A stretch of 64,000 nt of DNA from Paenibacillus_V sp046244365 (GTDB taxonomy: Bacteria; Bacillota; Bacilli; Paenibacillales; NBRC-103111). The position numbers and the translations under genes were made by a program. How positions within the stretch are numbered: position 1 is the stretch's first letter; every line of letters begins with the position of its first letter. Location of the stretch: positions 5,952,001 through 6,016,000 of the forward strand of contig NZ_CP176395.1 in NCBI RefSeq assembly GCF_046244365.1, in the 5' to 3' direction. Shown piece by piece: positions 1 through 8,133 of the stretch. The notes under the pieces were generated by a model. That model did not search any database and had not been told where the DNA came from. It saw only the letters and a program-made list of their open reading frames with translations.

Positions 1-219
1 TCCAGGCGTTCCGGCGCCTACTGCAACAAGAAGGCTGCGATCCTTCCCTGTCTCCGCGAACAATTGATCGATCATTGCATTGATTTTGGCAAAGATGTGC
101 TCGCTGCCTTTGGCCGCTTCCGTCGGCTGCTTTACTTTTGCCAGCAAATTGTACTCCTCGTCCAATAGTCCGCACACGATATTCGTGCCGCCGATGTCGA
201 TTCCGATTACATAGCTCAT
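1..219 (-). CDS. ROK family sugar kinase/regulator, N-terminal fragment
   Basis: The reading frame starts at ATG 217-219 behind GGGAGG and runs off the left edge, giving 73 residues. It opens MSYVIGIDIGGTNIVCGLLD, where DIGGTN is the ATP phosphate-1 loop of the ROK/hexokinase fold, and the last visible residues AGTPG match the conserved ROK G-x-G-x-P-G region. There is no N-terminal winged helix, so this is more like a glucokinase/fructokinase-type enzyme than a ROK repressor. It lies downstream of, and in the same direction as, the DeoR gene and next to aldolase and PfkB genes, which suggests phosphorylation of a sugar feeding that pathway. The substrate cannot be told from the fragment. Confidence 0.85.
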   Translation of the reverse strand, partial: MSYVIGIDIGGTNIVCGLLDEEYNLLAKVKQPTEAAKGSEHIFAKINAMIDQLFAETGKDRSLLVAVGAGTPG

Positions 220-382
220 CCGTTCGTTCCTCCCGAATAATTGTAGGAATAATGACAAGCTCCGTCCGATTGTGCAGAACGGGCCGCGTTTTATGGTTTA
301 CTTGTTTCATTCTGTGTTACTGCTTGTTTATCTTACAATAGGTACCGAATAGCGCGCAATGAAAATACACGCTCCCCTACCC

Positions 383-1177
383 CTACAGCGAAACCTCGGC
401 GCTGTAAACTTGTACGCCCCGCTCTGCGAGCTGCCGCAGGAAGTCCTTGTCGGCGCCATCGTCCGTGATGCAGCCATAAAGCGCTTCAAGCGGCGCGATG
501 GAGAACAACGAGGCGCGATCCAGCTTCGTATGGTCGAAGACGGCGATCGTTTGCAGGCTGTGCTTGAGCAGCGTTCGGGCGGTCTGCGCCTCCAGTTCGG
601 AATACGTCGTCGGTCCTTGCTCGAGCGTCAGCCCGTCGATACCGAGAAACATTTTGCCGATGTTCAGATGCTCGATCGTCTTCTCCGCAAGCGGTCCGCA
701 CAGCTCGTAGCTCTTGCCTCGCATCACGCCGCCGATCACGACCACTTGTACCGCATCGTTGTCGGCCAGCTCCATGGCAATATTGACCGCGTTCGTCACC
801 ACCGTAATGCCTTCGCGCCGTTTCAGTTCACGAGCGATCAGGAAGGTCGTCGTTCCGCCCGACAAGCCGATGATGTCGCCTTCCTCGATCAGCTCGACCG
901 CTTTCCGGGCGATCGCTTCCTTCTGTACCCACAGCCGCTGCTGCTTCTCCGTAAAGGAAACCTCCTTTACCGACAGGAAGCCTTCCAGAAGCGCGCCGCC
1001 GATCGTACGGATCACGCTTCCGTTTTTTTCTAATATATCGAGATCACGCCTGGCCGTCGCTTCCGAGCAATCGAATTGTTCGATGATTTCCTGGATCGTA
1101 ATGCGACCGTTCTGCTTCAGCCATTGCATCATGCGCTGCCGGCGCTGCTCTCCCTTGGAGGAGGCTGCTTCTTGCAT
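383..1177 (-). CDS. DeoR/GlpR family transcriptional regulator
   Basis: A 264-residue protein with an N-terminal DeoR winged helix (residues ~8-60, with GRITIQEIIEQFDCSEATARRDLDILE as recognition region, quoted across its two helices) and a C-terminal DeoRC sugar-phosphate sensor domain containing GLSGGTT and IGGVMRGKSYELCG. An ATG at 1175-1177 preceded by GGGTG at good spacing is preferred over an upstream in-frame start 25 codons earlier, which adds no family sequence. The gene is divergent from the aldolase-PfkB operon, the standard position for a repressor released by a sugar phosphate. Inferred ligand: fructose-1-phosphate, tagatose-6-phosphate or a related ester. Confidence 0.9.
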   Translation of the reverse strand: MQEAASSKGEQRRQRMMQWLKQNGRITIQEIIEQFDCSEATARRDLDILEKNGSVIRTIGGALLEGFLSVKEVSFTEKQQRLWVQKEAIARKAVELIEEGDIIGLSGGTTTFLIARELKRREGITVVTNAVNIAMELADNDAVQVVVIGGVMRGKSYELCGPLAEKTIEHLNIGKMFLGIDGLTLEQGPTTYSELEAQTARTLLKHSLQTIAVFDHTKLDRASLFSIAPLEALYGCITDDGADKDFLRQLAERGVQVYSAEVSL

Positions 1178-1387
1178 ATCGTCACCCGCCTGTATTACCG
1201 GTTCTAACCGAATATGATGATAAACCCCGTTACAAGATTTCGTCACAACCACGTTTTATTCCTGCCGGAAAGGAGAAACAATAAAGGAGCGTTGCCAATG
1301 CCGCTTAACTTGTCCGGCTGCAGGACGATCGTGAACTCGATAACGCTTCTTCTATAGATCGGGAGTCGAGATCCGTCTTTTTGTTGT

Positions 1388-1417
1388 TTGACATCTTTCG
1401 TTTTTCTCCCTTATAAT
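1388..1417 (+). promoter_or_regulatory. Sigma-A promoter of the aldolase-PfkB operon
   Basis: A consensus -35 TTGACA (1388-1393) and a consensus -10 TATAAT (1412-1417) are separated by 18 bp. Between the -10 and the ribosome binding site lies an imperfect inverted repeat, TGAAA (from about 1425) to TTTCA (about 1453), with ATCA/TGAT nested inside. It is a plausible DeoR operator because it would cover the transcription start. Such a strong core promoter would need a repressor. Confidence 0.8.
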
Positions 1418-1495
1418 CAACTTAATGAAATTTTAAATCATTTTTTTGATCGTTTCAATCATTTTGTCTGTCGATATTCAAAAGGAGGCAACATC

Positions 1496-2365
1496 ATGGG
1501 TCATCTCGTTTCGTCTACATCGCTATTGCAAACCGCACGCGCGAACAGCTACTGTATTGGCGCTTTTAACGTTCACACTTTGGAAATGCTGCAAGCTGTC
1601 GTCGAGGCGGCCGAAGAGCTTGACGCTCCGCTCATTCTTCAAACGACGGTAGGCACAGTTAAACATCTCGGCCCCGATTATATCGTAGCGGCGGCCCAAA
1701 CGGCAGCCAAGCGCGCCGGCATTCCGATCGCCTTGCATCTTGACCACTGCACCGATTACAACCTTGTCGTCCGCTGCATCCGCGAAGGCTACACATCGGT
1801 CATGATCGACGCTTCCATGCATCCTTTCGAGGAAAACGTGCGTCAAACGATCGAAGTCGTTAAGGTTGCCAAAGCGGCAGGCGTCAACATCGAAGCCGAG
1901 CTCGGCAAAGTCGGCGGCGTCGAGGACGACATTAGCGTAGCTGACGAAGATGCGAAGCTGGCGGATCCGGAAGAATGCGTCAAATTCGTCGAGCTGACAG
2001 GCGTTCCAACGCTTGCACCGGCTATCGGAACCGCGCACGGCATTTACAAAGGCGAACCGAAAATCGCGTTCGAACGCCTCGAACAAATTTATAAGCTTGT
2101 CGCCGTTCCTCTCGTGCTTCACGGCGGCTCCGGCATTCCGGAAGAGCAAGTGAAACGCTGTGTGGCGCTCGGCATGGGCAAAATGAACGTTGCCACAGAA
2201 CTGCGCATCGCATTCTCCGACGCGATCAAAGCCGTATTCAACAACAATCCGGACGAGAACGATCCGCGTAAATATATGGTACCCGCGAAAGAAGCGGTCA
2301 AAGCGCTGGCCAAAGAAAAAATGATCATGACCGGCTGCGTAGGAAAAGCAAAAGATTTCCGCTAA
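1496..2365 (+). CDS. Class II ketose-bisphosphate aldolase (fructose/tagatose type)
   Basis: A 289-residue protein of the zinc-dependent class II aldolase family, which reversibly splits fructose- or tagatose-1,6-bisphosphate into dihydroxyacetone phosphate and glyceraldehyde-3-phosphate. Visible motifs are IALHLDHC (the catalytic Asp and first Zn-ligand His region), EAELGKVGG, GTAHG and LHGGSGIP (Zn and phosphate binding). The start ATG 1496-1498 is chosen because AAAGGAGG lies 8 bases upstream and MGHLVSSTSLLQTA aligns with the family N-terminus; an upstream start within the promoter is rejected. It forms an operon with the PfkB kinase, like gatY/kbaY with a tagatose-6-phosphate kinase or fba with fruK. 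Substrate stereochemistry is not decidable by eye. Confidence 0.93.
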   Translation: MGHLVSSTSLLQTARANSYCIGAFNVHTLEMLQAVVEAAEELDAPLILQTTVGTVKHLGPDYIVAAAQTAAKRAGIPIALHLDHCTDYNLVVRCIREGYTSVMIDASMHPFEENVRQTIEVVKVAKAAGVNIEAELGKVGGVEDDISVADEDAKLADPEECVKFVELTGVPTLAPAIGTAHGIYKGEPKIAFERLEQIYKLVAVPLVLHGGSGIPEEQVKRCVALGMGKMNVATELRIAFSDAIKAVFNNNPDENDPRKYMVPAKEAVKALAKEKMIMTGCVGKAKDFR

Positions 2366-2524
2366 AACCATGACCATCGAGCGTTTACGGCTCGGACGGC
2401 AATACCATTGAGAAGATAATTGAATCCCGGCCTTAGCGAGCCTCATTCGCAGGGGCCGGGATTTGTCATGCGGAGCGGTATGCCCGCTCCATGCCAGAAA
2501 AAGCTCATAATGCGAGGTGCTGAC

Positions 2525-3457
2525 ATGATTACAACGGTAACCCTTAACGCCGCCATCGATAAAACGTATGCCGCTCCCGGCTTCGCGCTCAACAAAGTGT
2601 CGCGCGTCCAGAAGATGGACGCCGCTGCCGGCGGCAAAGGCATCAACGTCGCCCGCGTCGTCCACGCGCTAGGCGAGAAGGTCACTGCAACGGGATACGT
2701 GGCGGGCTATAACGGACGCTACATCGCGGAGCATGTGGAGAAGGAAGGCATGGGTCAGGACTTTGTAGAAGCGCATGGCGAATCCCGCCTGTGCCTAAAT
2801 ATCATCGACGCGGAGAACGGAACGCAGACGGAGCTGCTGGAGGCCGGTCCCGTCATCGACGAGGCCGCTCTTCAGGCGATGCGGGACAAAATTCGCGCGC
2901 TCGCCTCTAGCTCCCGCTATATCGTCATGTCCGGCAGCCTGCCGAAAGGCTGTCCTTCCGGAACCTACGCCGAGCTGATCGGAATCGCCAAGGATGCCGG
3001 CGCCATCGTAGCGCTCGATACGAGCGGCGACGCCCTGCTCGAGGGCGTGAAAGCTGTGCCGTTCTTGATCAAGCCGAACGAGGACGAGATCGAAAAGCTG
3101 CTCGGCAAGCCGGCGCAAACGGAAGACGAGCTGATCGCTTGCATCCGCGAGGTGCTTGCGCAAGGAATCGGCTGCGTCATCGTCACGCTGGGCGCCAAAG
3201 GCTCGCTGTTCGGCTATGACGGCCGCATTTACCGCGTGCAGGCGCCCGTCATCGACTGCGTAAACGCCGTGGGCAGCGGCGATTCGTTCGTCGCCGGCAC
3301 GGTCGTCGGCTTCGCCCGCGGCGGCTCCGCCATCGACGCCGTTCGTCTCGGCACGGCGTGCGGGACCGCGAACGCGCTCAACTTCAAGGCCGGCGAGGTT
3401 AACCCGGCCGACGTCGAGCGGCTGCTCGGCGAGGTGAAGATCGAGGAAATCGTCTAG
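2525..3457 (+). CDS. PfkB family hexose-phosphate kinase (1-phosphofructokinase/tagatose-6-phosphate kinase)
   Basis: A 310-residue ribokinase-fold kinase. The N-terminus MITTVTLNAAIDKTY and the substrate motif GGKGINVARV (residues ~37-46) are typical of 1-phosphofructokinase and LacC enzymes. VGSGDSFVAG near residue 250 carries the catalytic Asp and anion hole. ATG 2525-2527 follows GAGGTG; upstream in-frame ATGs lack a ribosome site and family sequence. The gene lies 160 bp after the aldolase and ends 35 bp before a strong terminator. Together the pair would phosphorylate a ketose monophosphate at the second position and then cleave it. Confidence 0.92.
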   Translation: MITTVTLNAAIDKTYAAPGFALNKVSRVQKMDAAAGGKGINVARVVHALGEKVTATGYVAGYNGRYIAEHVEKEGMGQDFVEAHGESRLCLNIIDAENGTQTELLEAGPVIDEAALQAMRDKIRALASSSRYIVMSGSLPKGCPSGTYAELIGIAKDAGAIVALDTSGDALLEGVKAVPFLIKPNEDEIEKLLGKPAQTEDELIACIREVLAQGIGCVIVTLGAKGSLFGYDGRIYRVQAPVIDCVNAVGSGDSFVAGTVVGFARGGSAIDAVRLGTACGTANALNFKAGEVNPADVERLLGEVKIEEIV

Positions 3458-3490
3458 CCGGAAGTCGCAGGCTGCTCCCGATAAGTTAGC

Positions 3491-3540
3491 AAAGAACCCC
3501 CAACCCCACAGCTGCTGAAGCGGGGTTGGGGGTTCTTTTA
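3491..3540 (+). terminator. Rho-independent terminator of the aldolase-PfkB operon
   Basis: AAGAACCCCCAACCCC and its complement GGGGTTGGGGGTTCTT form a 16 bp stem around a short loop, followed by TTTA. The A-rich left flank lets it act in both directions. Confidence 0.95.
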
Positions 3541-3654
3541 TGCAGGCCTGACTAATCAAACGATATTTACCTTTTATTGGCATTTGGGATTGGCCTGTTG
3601 CATGTGGGGGATAACGAAACAATTGGACACAGTATGCGAAATTGCCAAAAGAAG

Positions 3655-4085
3655 GAGAATTAGTGAGCTAGTTGATTGTATAGCTAGAGTTGGCACCTTT
3701 TGTTGGATGAGCATATTGTTCGGATGAGTAGAGAGTTGGCCTAAGTACATAGTCTTGGTTGAGATATCTAGTTTGATTGAGTTACGTAGTTTGACTGAGT
3801 TACGAAGTTTGGATGAGTTACTTAGTTTGCCTAAGCACATAGTTCGGATAAGTAGATAGTTGGCTAAGTACATTGTCTTGGTTGATTCACGTAGTTTGGT
3901 TGAGTTACGTAGTTTGGCTGAGTTTGAGCTCCCAGTTTGGCTGAGCACATAGTTCGGATGAGTAGATAGTTGGCTAAGTACATAGTCTTGGTTGAGTTAC
4001 GTAGTTTGGCTGAGTTCGCAGTCTGTCTGAGCTAGCAATTGGCTTCGTTCACCGTTTGGCGGACTGGGTAGTTCGCTAAGGCAGG
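3655..4085. repeat. Degenerate tandem repeat array with 110-124 bp higher-order units
   Basis: This gene-free stretch consists of imperfect copies of a 15-16 bp word close to GAGTTACGTAGTTTGG. Three higher-order copies begin with TTCGGATGAGTAGA-like sequence at about 3719, 3843 and 3953. Each continues with AGTTGGCTAAGTACAT, then TAGTCTTGGTTGA, then several short units. The periods between copies are 124 and 110 bp. The 15 bp sub-period keeps one minus-strand frame open (3574-3948, repeating KLRNS and STKTMYL), but there is no ribosome site or family resemblance, so I do not call a gene. No flanking transposase or cas gene is present. Confidence 0.85.
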
Positions 4086-4146
4086 AAAATTTAAGGTATA
4101 TTATACATGTTAGACTAATTATCCAGATTCTTAGTCAGCCTTAATG

Positions 4147-4354
4147 AACTTCGATTCACTATTAGTGAATCAAACTTCACTATTCCGGTGCAAAAGCATG
4201 CTTTTTGCGCAAATAGTGAATCAGACATCGCTATTTGGCCATCTAGTTCACTAATTGTGAACTTGGATTCACTATTTGTCTGAAACGGACGTATCCCCTT
4301 GATTTAGTGAATTTATGTTCATTATTAGTGAACTTCAGTTCACTAATAATGAAC
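4147..4354. repeat. Cluster of nested palindromes built on TTCACTA/TAGTGAA
   Basis: At least five palindromic words follow one another: GATTCACTATTAGTGAATC (about 4151-4169); a large imperfect palindrome from TTCACTATT to AATAGTGAA centred on AAAGCATGCTTTT (about 4173-4221); AGTTCACTAATTGTGAACT (about 4247-4265); an ATTCACTA/TTAGTGAAT pair (about 4269-4311); and a perfect 17 bp inverted repeat, GTTCATTATTAGTGAAC with a 4-base spacer and GTTCACTAATAATGAAC (4317-4354). The block lies between convergent genes and is AT-rich compared with its surroundings. No protein is supported. Confidence 0.85.
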
Positions 4355-4404
4355 GTACATTGAATAAAGGCAATCCAAGCAATAGCCCCTCTCCTCTCGC
4401 CATA

Positions 4405-4446
4405 ACAAAAACGGTTGAGCAGGAAATCCCGCTCAACCGCGTTTTT
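4405..4446 (-). terminator. Terminator after the M55 peptidase gene
   Basis: The stem CGGTTGAGC/GCTCAACCG (4412-4420 with 4431-4439) is followed by TTTTTG on the minus strand; a T-run on the other side makes it potentially bidirectional. Confidence 0.9.
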
Positions 4447-4476
4447 GGCATCCAACAGACTGCAGCGCGCCAAAAC

Positions 4477-5277
4477 CTATAAATCAAGGATCCGGCTACT
4501 ATCGCCGACACGCTTGGCAATCGTCATATCCCCGATTCGGGTCACTCCGGGTTTTCCCTCGAAGCTTTCGGCCGCAGCTTCCTTCTTAAAGGTCACTTCG
4601 ACATTGTAATGCGGCTGCCCCAGAGCAAGCGGTTCGCGTGTCTTTACGCTTGCCGACCGCAGCGCCTGTTCGACCGATTCGCGTATAAGCCTTTTGGACA
4701 CCGCAGGGTGAAGGCAAGTCGCTTTGCCATGCGCGTGACCGTTCTTCACGGTCACGCCCGGCAAATCTTCGCCCAGCAGCGAACGCGCTTCCTCGACAGC
4801 GGCGCGGTCGCCGCTAATAAACACAACCGGCACGCCGTAATGGCCGGCAATTAACGCCAGCTGTCCGATTTCGCCGTACGTCTGACCGTTAACCGAATAG
4901 GAATGCCAGTTTTCGTGGCTCTGCGTATGCGCCAGCACGGCGCCAGGCGTCCCTTCCATCGCATGATAGCCGATCAGCAGCAGCGCGTCGAACGGAGACA
5001 GCTCCATGGACGGGAAGATGTTAGCCGCCGTATCCGGGCGTTCGATTTCCACCATATCCGGAAGCTTCTCCCACAATAGATTGTAATCGGCGCTTCCGTG
5101 GCCGTCGTTGATGACGATACGTTTGGCCCCCGCTGCAAGCGCTCCTTCGACCGCCGCCCCGATTTCTTCCGTATAAAGGCTCTGATACTTGGCGTAGAAA
5201 GGATGCCCCTGCTTGACTTGATCCCATTCCGTAACGAGACTGATCCCTTCCATGTCGCCCATAATGTAAACATTCAT
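4477..5277 (-). CDS. M55 family D-aminopeptidase (DppA-like)
   Basis: A 266-residue protein of peptidase family M55, whose founding member is the zinc D-aminopeptidase DppA of Bacillus. It starts MNVYIMGDMEGISLV, with the Asp-x-Glu zinc ligands (D8, E10), followed by the metal-binding INDGHG and GYHAMEGT segments and a later GEIGQLAL with the Glu ligand. ATG 5275-5277 is preferred because GGGAGG lies 9 bases upstream; a 23-codon upstream extension is unlikely. It is a single gene with its own terminator. Inferred role: releasing D-amino acids from peptides, for wall recycling or nutrition in stationary phase. Confidence 0.9.
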   Translation of the reverse strand: MNVYIMGDMEGISLVTEWDQVKQGHPFYAKYQSLYTEEIGAAVEGALAAGAKRIVINDGHGSADYNLLWEKLPDMVEIERPDTAANIFPSMELSPFDALLLIGYHAMEGTPGAVLAHTQSHENWHSYSVNGQTYGEIGQLALIAGHYGVPVVFISGDRAAVEEARSLLGEDLPGVTVKNGHAHGKATCLHPAVSKRLIRESVEQALRSASVKTREPLALGQPHYNVEVTFKKEAAAESFEGKPGVTRIGDMTIAKRVGDSSRILDL

Positions 5278-5418
5278 TGACAAGCGCCTCCCTCGACTCT
5301 CTTGAACGGCGTTCGCATCCGCGTCTTTGTCCCTGTCATCCTGCATAGACCGCTATTTTTCATGATAGCAGGCGCTTGGACTTCCGTATACGGGAAACGA
5401 GTCGATTAGGAAAGCCGG

Positions 5419-6972
5419 CTACGCCTGTCTCCGATACCAAGGCAAACGCGAAAGCGGGGCGTTCACATCCCGCACGCACGGACCTTCGACGGTGCTTCCG
5501 TCGTCGCCTCGCCAGCTGCCCGGCGGGAACGCAACGCTGCGGCTTGCTGCGCCTTTCGCCAGCATCGGAGCTACCAGAACGCTGTCGCCGAGCATAAACT
5601 GATCGTTTACGTTCTCGTAGCCGCCCTCCGGGTACACATAGGCCAGATGACGCATAATCGGCTCCCCGGTTTCGGCTGCCTGCTGCGCCAAAGCCATAAT
5701 CTCATCCCCGAACTGCGCGTGCAAATTCGCCGCTTCCACACACAACGCCAGATGCTCGCTGTCCAGAACCCGCCATGGCGCCGCAGAAAACTGCATCATC
5801 GGAAACAGCGCGGAGCACTGCGCATAGCGCACGAACAGCTCCTGGTCCAGCTGGAAGGCGGATTTCACCGTAAAATCGTCGTTCAGCACATCGCCTACTT
5901 GACCGCCGCCGATCATGTCCGGACAGGCAAAGGCATAGCCCAGCAGCCCTTGGGCAAGCCCGTCAGGAATGAGCGAAGCAAGCCCGTCGTTGCCCCAGCT
6001 ATGGCTCTTGTCCCGCAGCCTCTGAACGAGCGGCTTGCCGGCGTTCTTCCAGCAGGCGCGGTATTCGTTGAGCGGATAGCGCAAGCCGACATTCGCCCAC
6101 GCTTCGCAATGTCCGTTCGGATGAAGCGGGACGGCGCTTTTGTCGGAAGCTCTGTAAAACTCCGGGTCGCCCGCATCGAATTTGAAACCGTCGATGCCGT
6201 ACCGGTCGATGAGTATCCGAAGCTGTTCATGATACCAATCGACCGCAGCGGCATTCGTGCAATCGAGCACCGCGCTGAGCCCGTTCCACCAGCGGCGTAT
6301 CGCCGTTTCGCCGTCTTCGCCGCGAAGCAGCCATCCCTTTTGCTCCAGGTAACGGAAGCTCTCGCTATCCGGACTGACGAACGGACACGTCCATAGCATT
6401 ACTTTAAAACCGAGCTCATGCAGCTTATCGGTCATCGCCCGCGGGTCGGGGAACCGTCCGGGATGGAACTTCCAGACACCGTAGTCCTGCATCCAATTGT
6501 CGTCGATCATAATAACGCCGGGCGGCATCCCGTTCGCCAAGACGCTTTCCGCGTAGGCGATCGTTTTGTCCTGCGTCGGCTCGTAGGTCATCTCGATCCA
6601 TGTATTGTACTGCGGCGCCGTAAAAAACAGCGGATCCGGGCACTGTTCGTCAGCCGGAAAATACGACTGCGCAGCCCGTCGAAACGCTTCGGGCAAATCG
6701 CTTGCGGCGGCGTCAAAGCGGATCTCCCCGTCCGCTACCTCCACAATCAGCTTGTCCGCGGTTACCCGAAAGCGGAACGTTTCCTCCGACCATACGGATC
6801 TTCCTTTGCTCGAAAGCAGCAGCGGCGCGCCTTGATTTCCCCGCAAATTGAGGTGCATATTCCTTTCCGTCTCCTTGCCGCCGCCAAAAGGCATGATCGC
6901 ACCGTCGCATACGACGCCGCCCCACCAATACTCGCCCTGCAAAAGGTCCAGCTCCAATCGATTCCGTTCCAT
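5419..6972 (-). CDS. Glycoside hydrolase family 31 (alpha-glycosidase)
   Basis: A 517-residue enzyme with a short beta-sandwich N-terminus and a TIM barrel. GVIMIDDNWMQDYGVW (~152-167) and KVMLWTCPFVSPDS are the characteristic GH31 strands 3 and 4. GFKFDAGD places the nucleophile at D266, and CPDMIGGG places the acid/base at D352. No signal peptide is visible, so it is probably cytoplasmic. ATG 6972 is preceded by GGAGG at 9 bases. It lies divergent to an AraC regulator with only 164 bp between starts, suggesting control by that regulator. It is shorter than classic GH31 alpha-glucosidases; substrate class (alpha-glucoside, xyloside or galactoside) is unresolved. Confidence 0.88.
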   Translation of the reverse strand: MERNRLELDLLQGEYWWGGVVCDGAIMPFGGGKETERNMHLNLRGNQGAPLLLSSKGRSVWSEETFRFRVTADKLIVEVADGEIRFDAAASDLPEAFRRAAQSYFPADEQCPDPLFFTAPQYNTWIEMTYEPTQDKTIAYAESVLANGMPPGVIMIDDNWMQDYGVWKFHPGRFPDPRAMTDKLHELGFKVMLWTCPFVSPDSESFRYLEQKGWLLRGEDGETAIRRWWNGLSAVLDCTNAAAVDWYHEQLRILIDRYGIDGFKFDAGDPEFYRASDKSAVPLHPNGHCEAWANVGLRYPLNEYRACWKNAGKPLVQRLRDKSHSWGNDGLASLIPDGLAQGLLGYAFACPDMIGGGQVGDVLNDDFTVKSAFQLDQELFVRYAQCSALFPMMQFSAAPWRVLDSEHLALCVEAANLHAQFGDEIMALAQQAAETGEPIMRHLAYVYPEGGYENVNDQFMLGDSVLVAPMLAKGAASRSVAFPPGSWRGDDGSTVEGPCVRDVNAPLSRLPWYRRQA

Positions 6973-7136
6973 CCAACCGCTCCTCCGTTTTACGTAAATG
7001 ATTTCACATTACGATCAGCTTACGGTACAATCGTCTCAACCGTCTAGCGGCGGAATTGCCTGATAGTTACACAATCATGCTATTTTTCTACTGGACTGAC
7101 GATTACACTTGCGACCGGAAGGAGGAGGCGGCGGCA

Positions 7137-8018
7137 TTGACCAGCCAACCGATTCACGACATCAATCCCCTCATGCTCAGCGACGAGTTTCCGTTCAATT
7201 TGTTTCGGCCGCAGTCCGAAGGAACGGTATTATTCCATCCGCATTGGCACGAAAAGCATATGGAAATTATCATGATGGCGGAAGGGCAAGCGGAATTTCA
7301 TATCGGAGGTCGCTCTTACGCCGCCGTACCGGGCGATATTTATTTCATGCCGGAAGGCCAAATCCATGGCGGTTATTTACAAGGAGCGGTTCCGGATTAT
7401 TACACGATCTTGTTTAACCGCTTCGCCTTGAGCGGGACTGCGCCGAACGGCTTGCTTGACGCGCCGATTCTTGGCAAGAGTCTGGCTCTTCCCGATCGCC
7501 TTCGTCCGGACGACCCTCATTATGAAGGGCTTGCTCAAACGATACGCAGCATCGTCGGCGAATTTGCGGAAAGGCAGCAAAGCTACGAGATCGTCATCCG
7601 GTCGTATTTGCATATCCTTCTTGCCCGGCTCTCGCGCGCCTATGCCGCTGAGGATTTTCCCGCTTACGGCACAGCGCCGGGCATGCGCCATGCGGAGCAG
7701 CTCAAGCATGTGATGATGTACGTCGACCTGCACTACGCGGAGAAAATCCCTGTGGAGCATGCGGCCAAGCTGGCCAATATGAGCACCTACCATTTTTGCC
7801 GAACGTTCAAAAAAGCCGCGGGGCGCACCTTCACGGAGTTCCTTAACGCTTACCGGATCGCCAAAGCGGCGGAGCTTCTCGTCCAGACGGATTCGCCGAT
7901 CACCCGGATCGCCGAGCGGACCGGCTTCGGCACGGTCAATTATTTTGACGAGCTGTTCAAGAAATATAAGGGCGTATCACCTTCCCAATTCCGCAAAAAT
8001 GACGGGAAACGACAATGA
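7137..8018 (+). CDS. AraC family regulator with N-terminal cupin
   Basis: A 293-residue AraC/XylS protein. The N-terminal cupin (HPHWHEKHMEIIMMAEGQAEFHIGG, quoted as its two strands) would bind an effector, and the C-terminal tandem helix-turn-helix starts near residue 190 (HAAKLANMSTYHFCRTFKKAAG and ITRIAERTGFGTVNYFDELFKKYKG are the two recognition helices). I choose the TTG at 7137-7139 because GGAGGAGG precedes it by 8 bases, while the upstream ATG at 7056 has no ribosome site and would add 27 unconserved residues. Divergent from GH31, its probable target. Confidence 0.9.
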   Translation: MTSQPIHDINPLMLSDEFPFNLFRPQSEGTVLFHPHWHEKHMEIIMMAEGQAEFHIGGRSYAAVPGDIYFMPEGQIHGGYLQGAVPDYYTILFNRFALSGTAPNGLLDAPILGKSLALPDRLRPDDPHYEGLAQTIRSIVGEFAERQQSYEIVIRSYLHILLARLSRAYAAEDFPAYGTAPGMRHAEQLKHVMMYVDLHYAEKIPVEHAAKLANMSTYHFCRTFKKAAGRTFTEFLNAYRIAKAAELLVQTDSPITRIAERTGFGTVNYFDELFKKYKGVSPSQFRKNDGKRQ

Positions 8019-8133
8019 TCCGGCCATAAAAAGTCATCGTTGTAGTCTGCCCGCACAGGCTCCGATTCGGTACAATAAGAAGGAACGCTTTTTGTCCCCC
8101 TATAAAATGATGCCTAACAGGAGGAATATCACT

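Noticed and set aside
1523..2665. A long minus-strand frame opposite the aldolase gene
   Set aside because: It is the antisense shadow of a strongly supported aldolase gene, with no ribosome site or known family.
3574..3948. A 124-codon minus-strand frame through the tandem array
   Set aside because: It stays open only because the repeat word is 15 bp. It has no ribosome site, matches no family and its composition follows the repeat.
3655..4085. CRISPR array
   Set aside because: The repeats are imperfect and contiguous with no unique spacers of constant length, and no cas genes are near.
4243..4473. Minus-strand frame through the palindrome cluster
   Set aside because: It consists of translated palindromes and the peptidase terminator, with no start signal.
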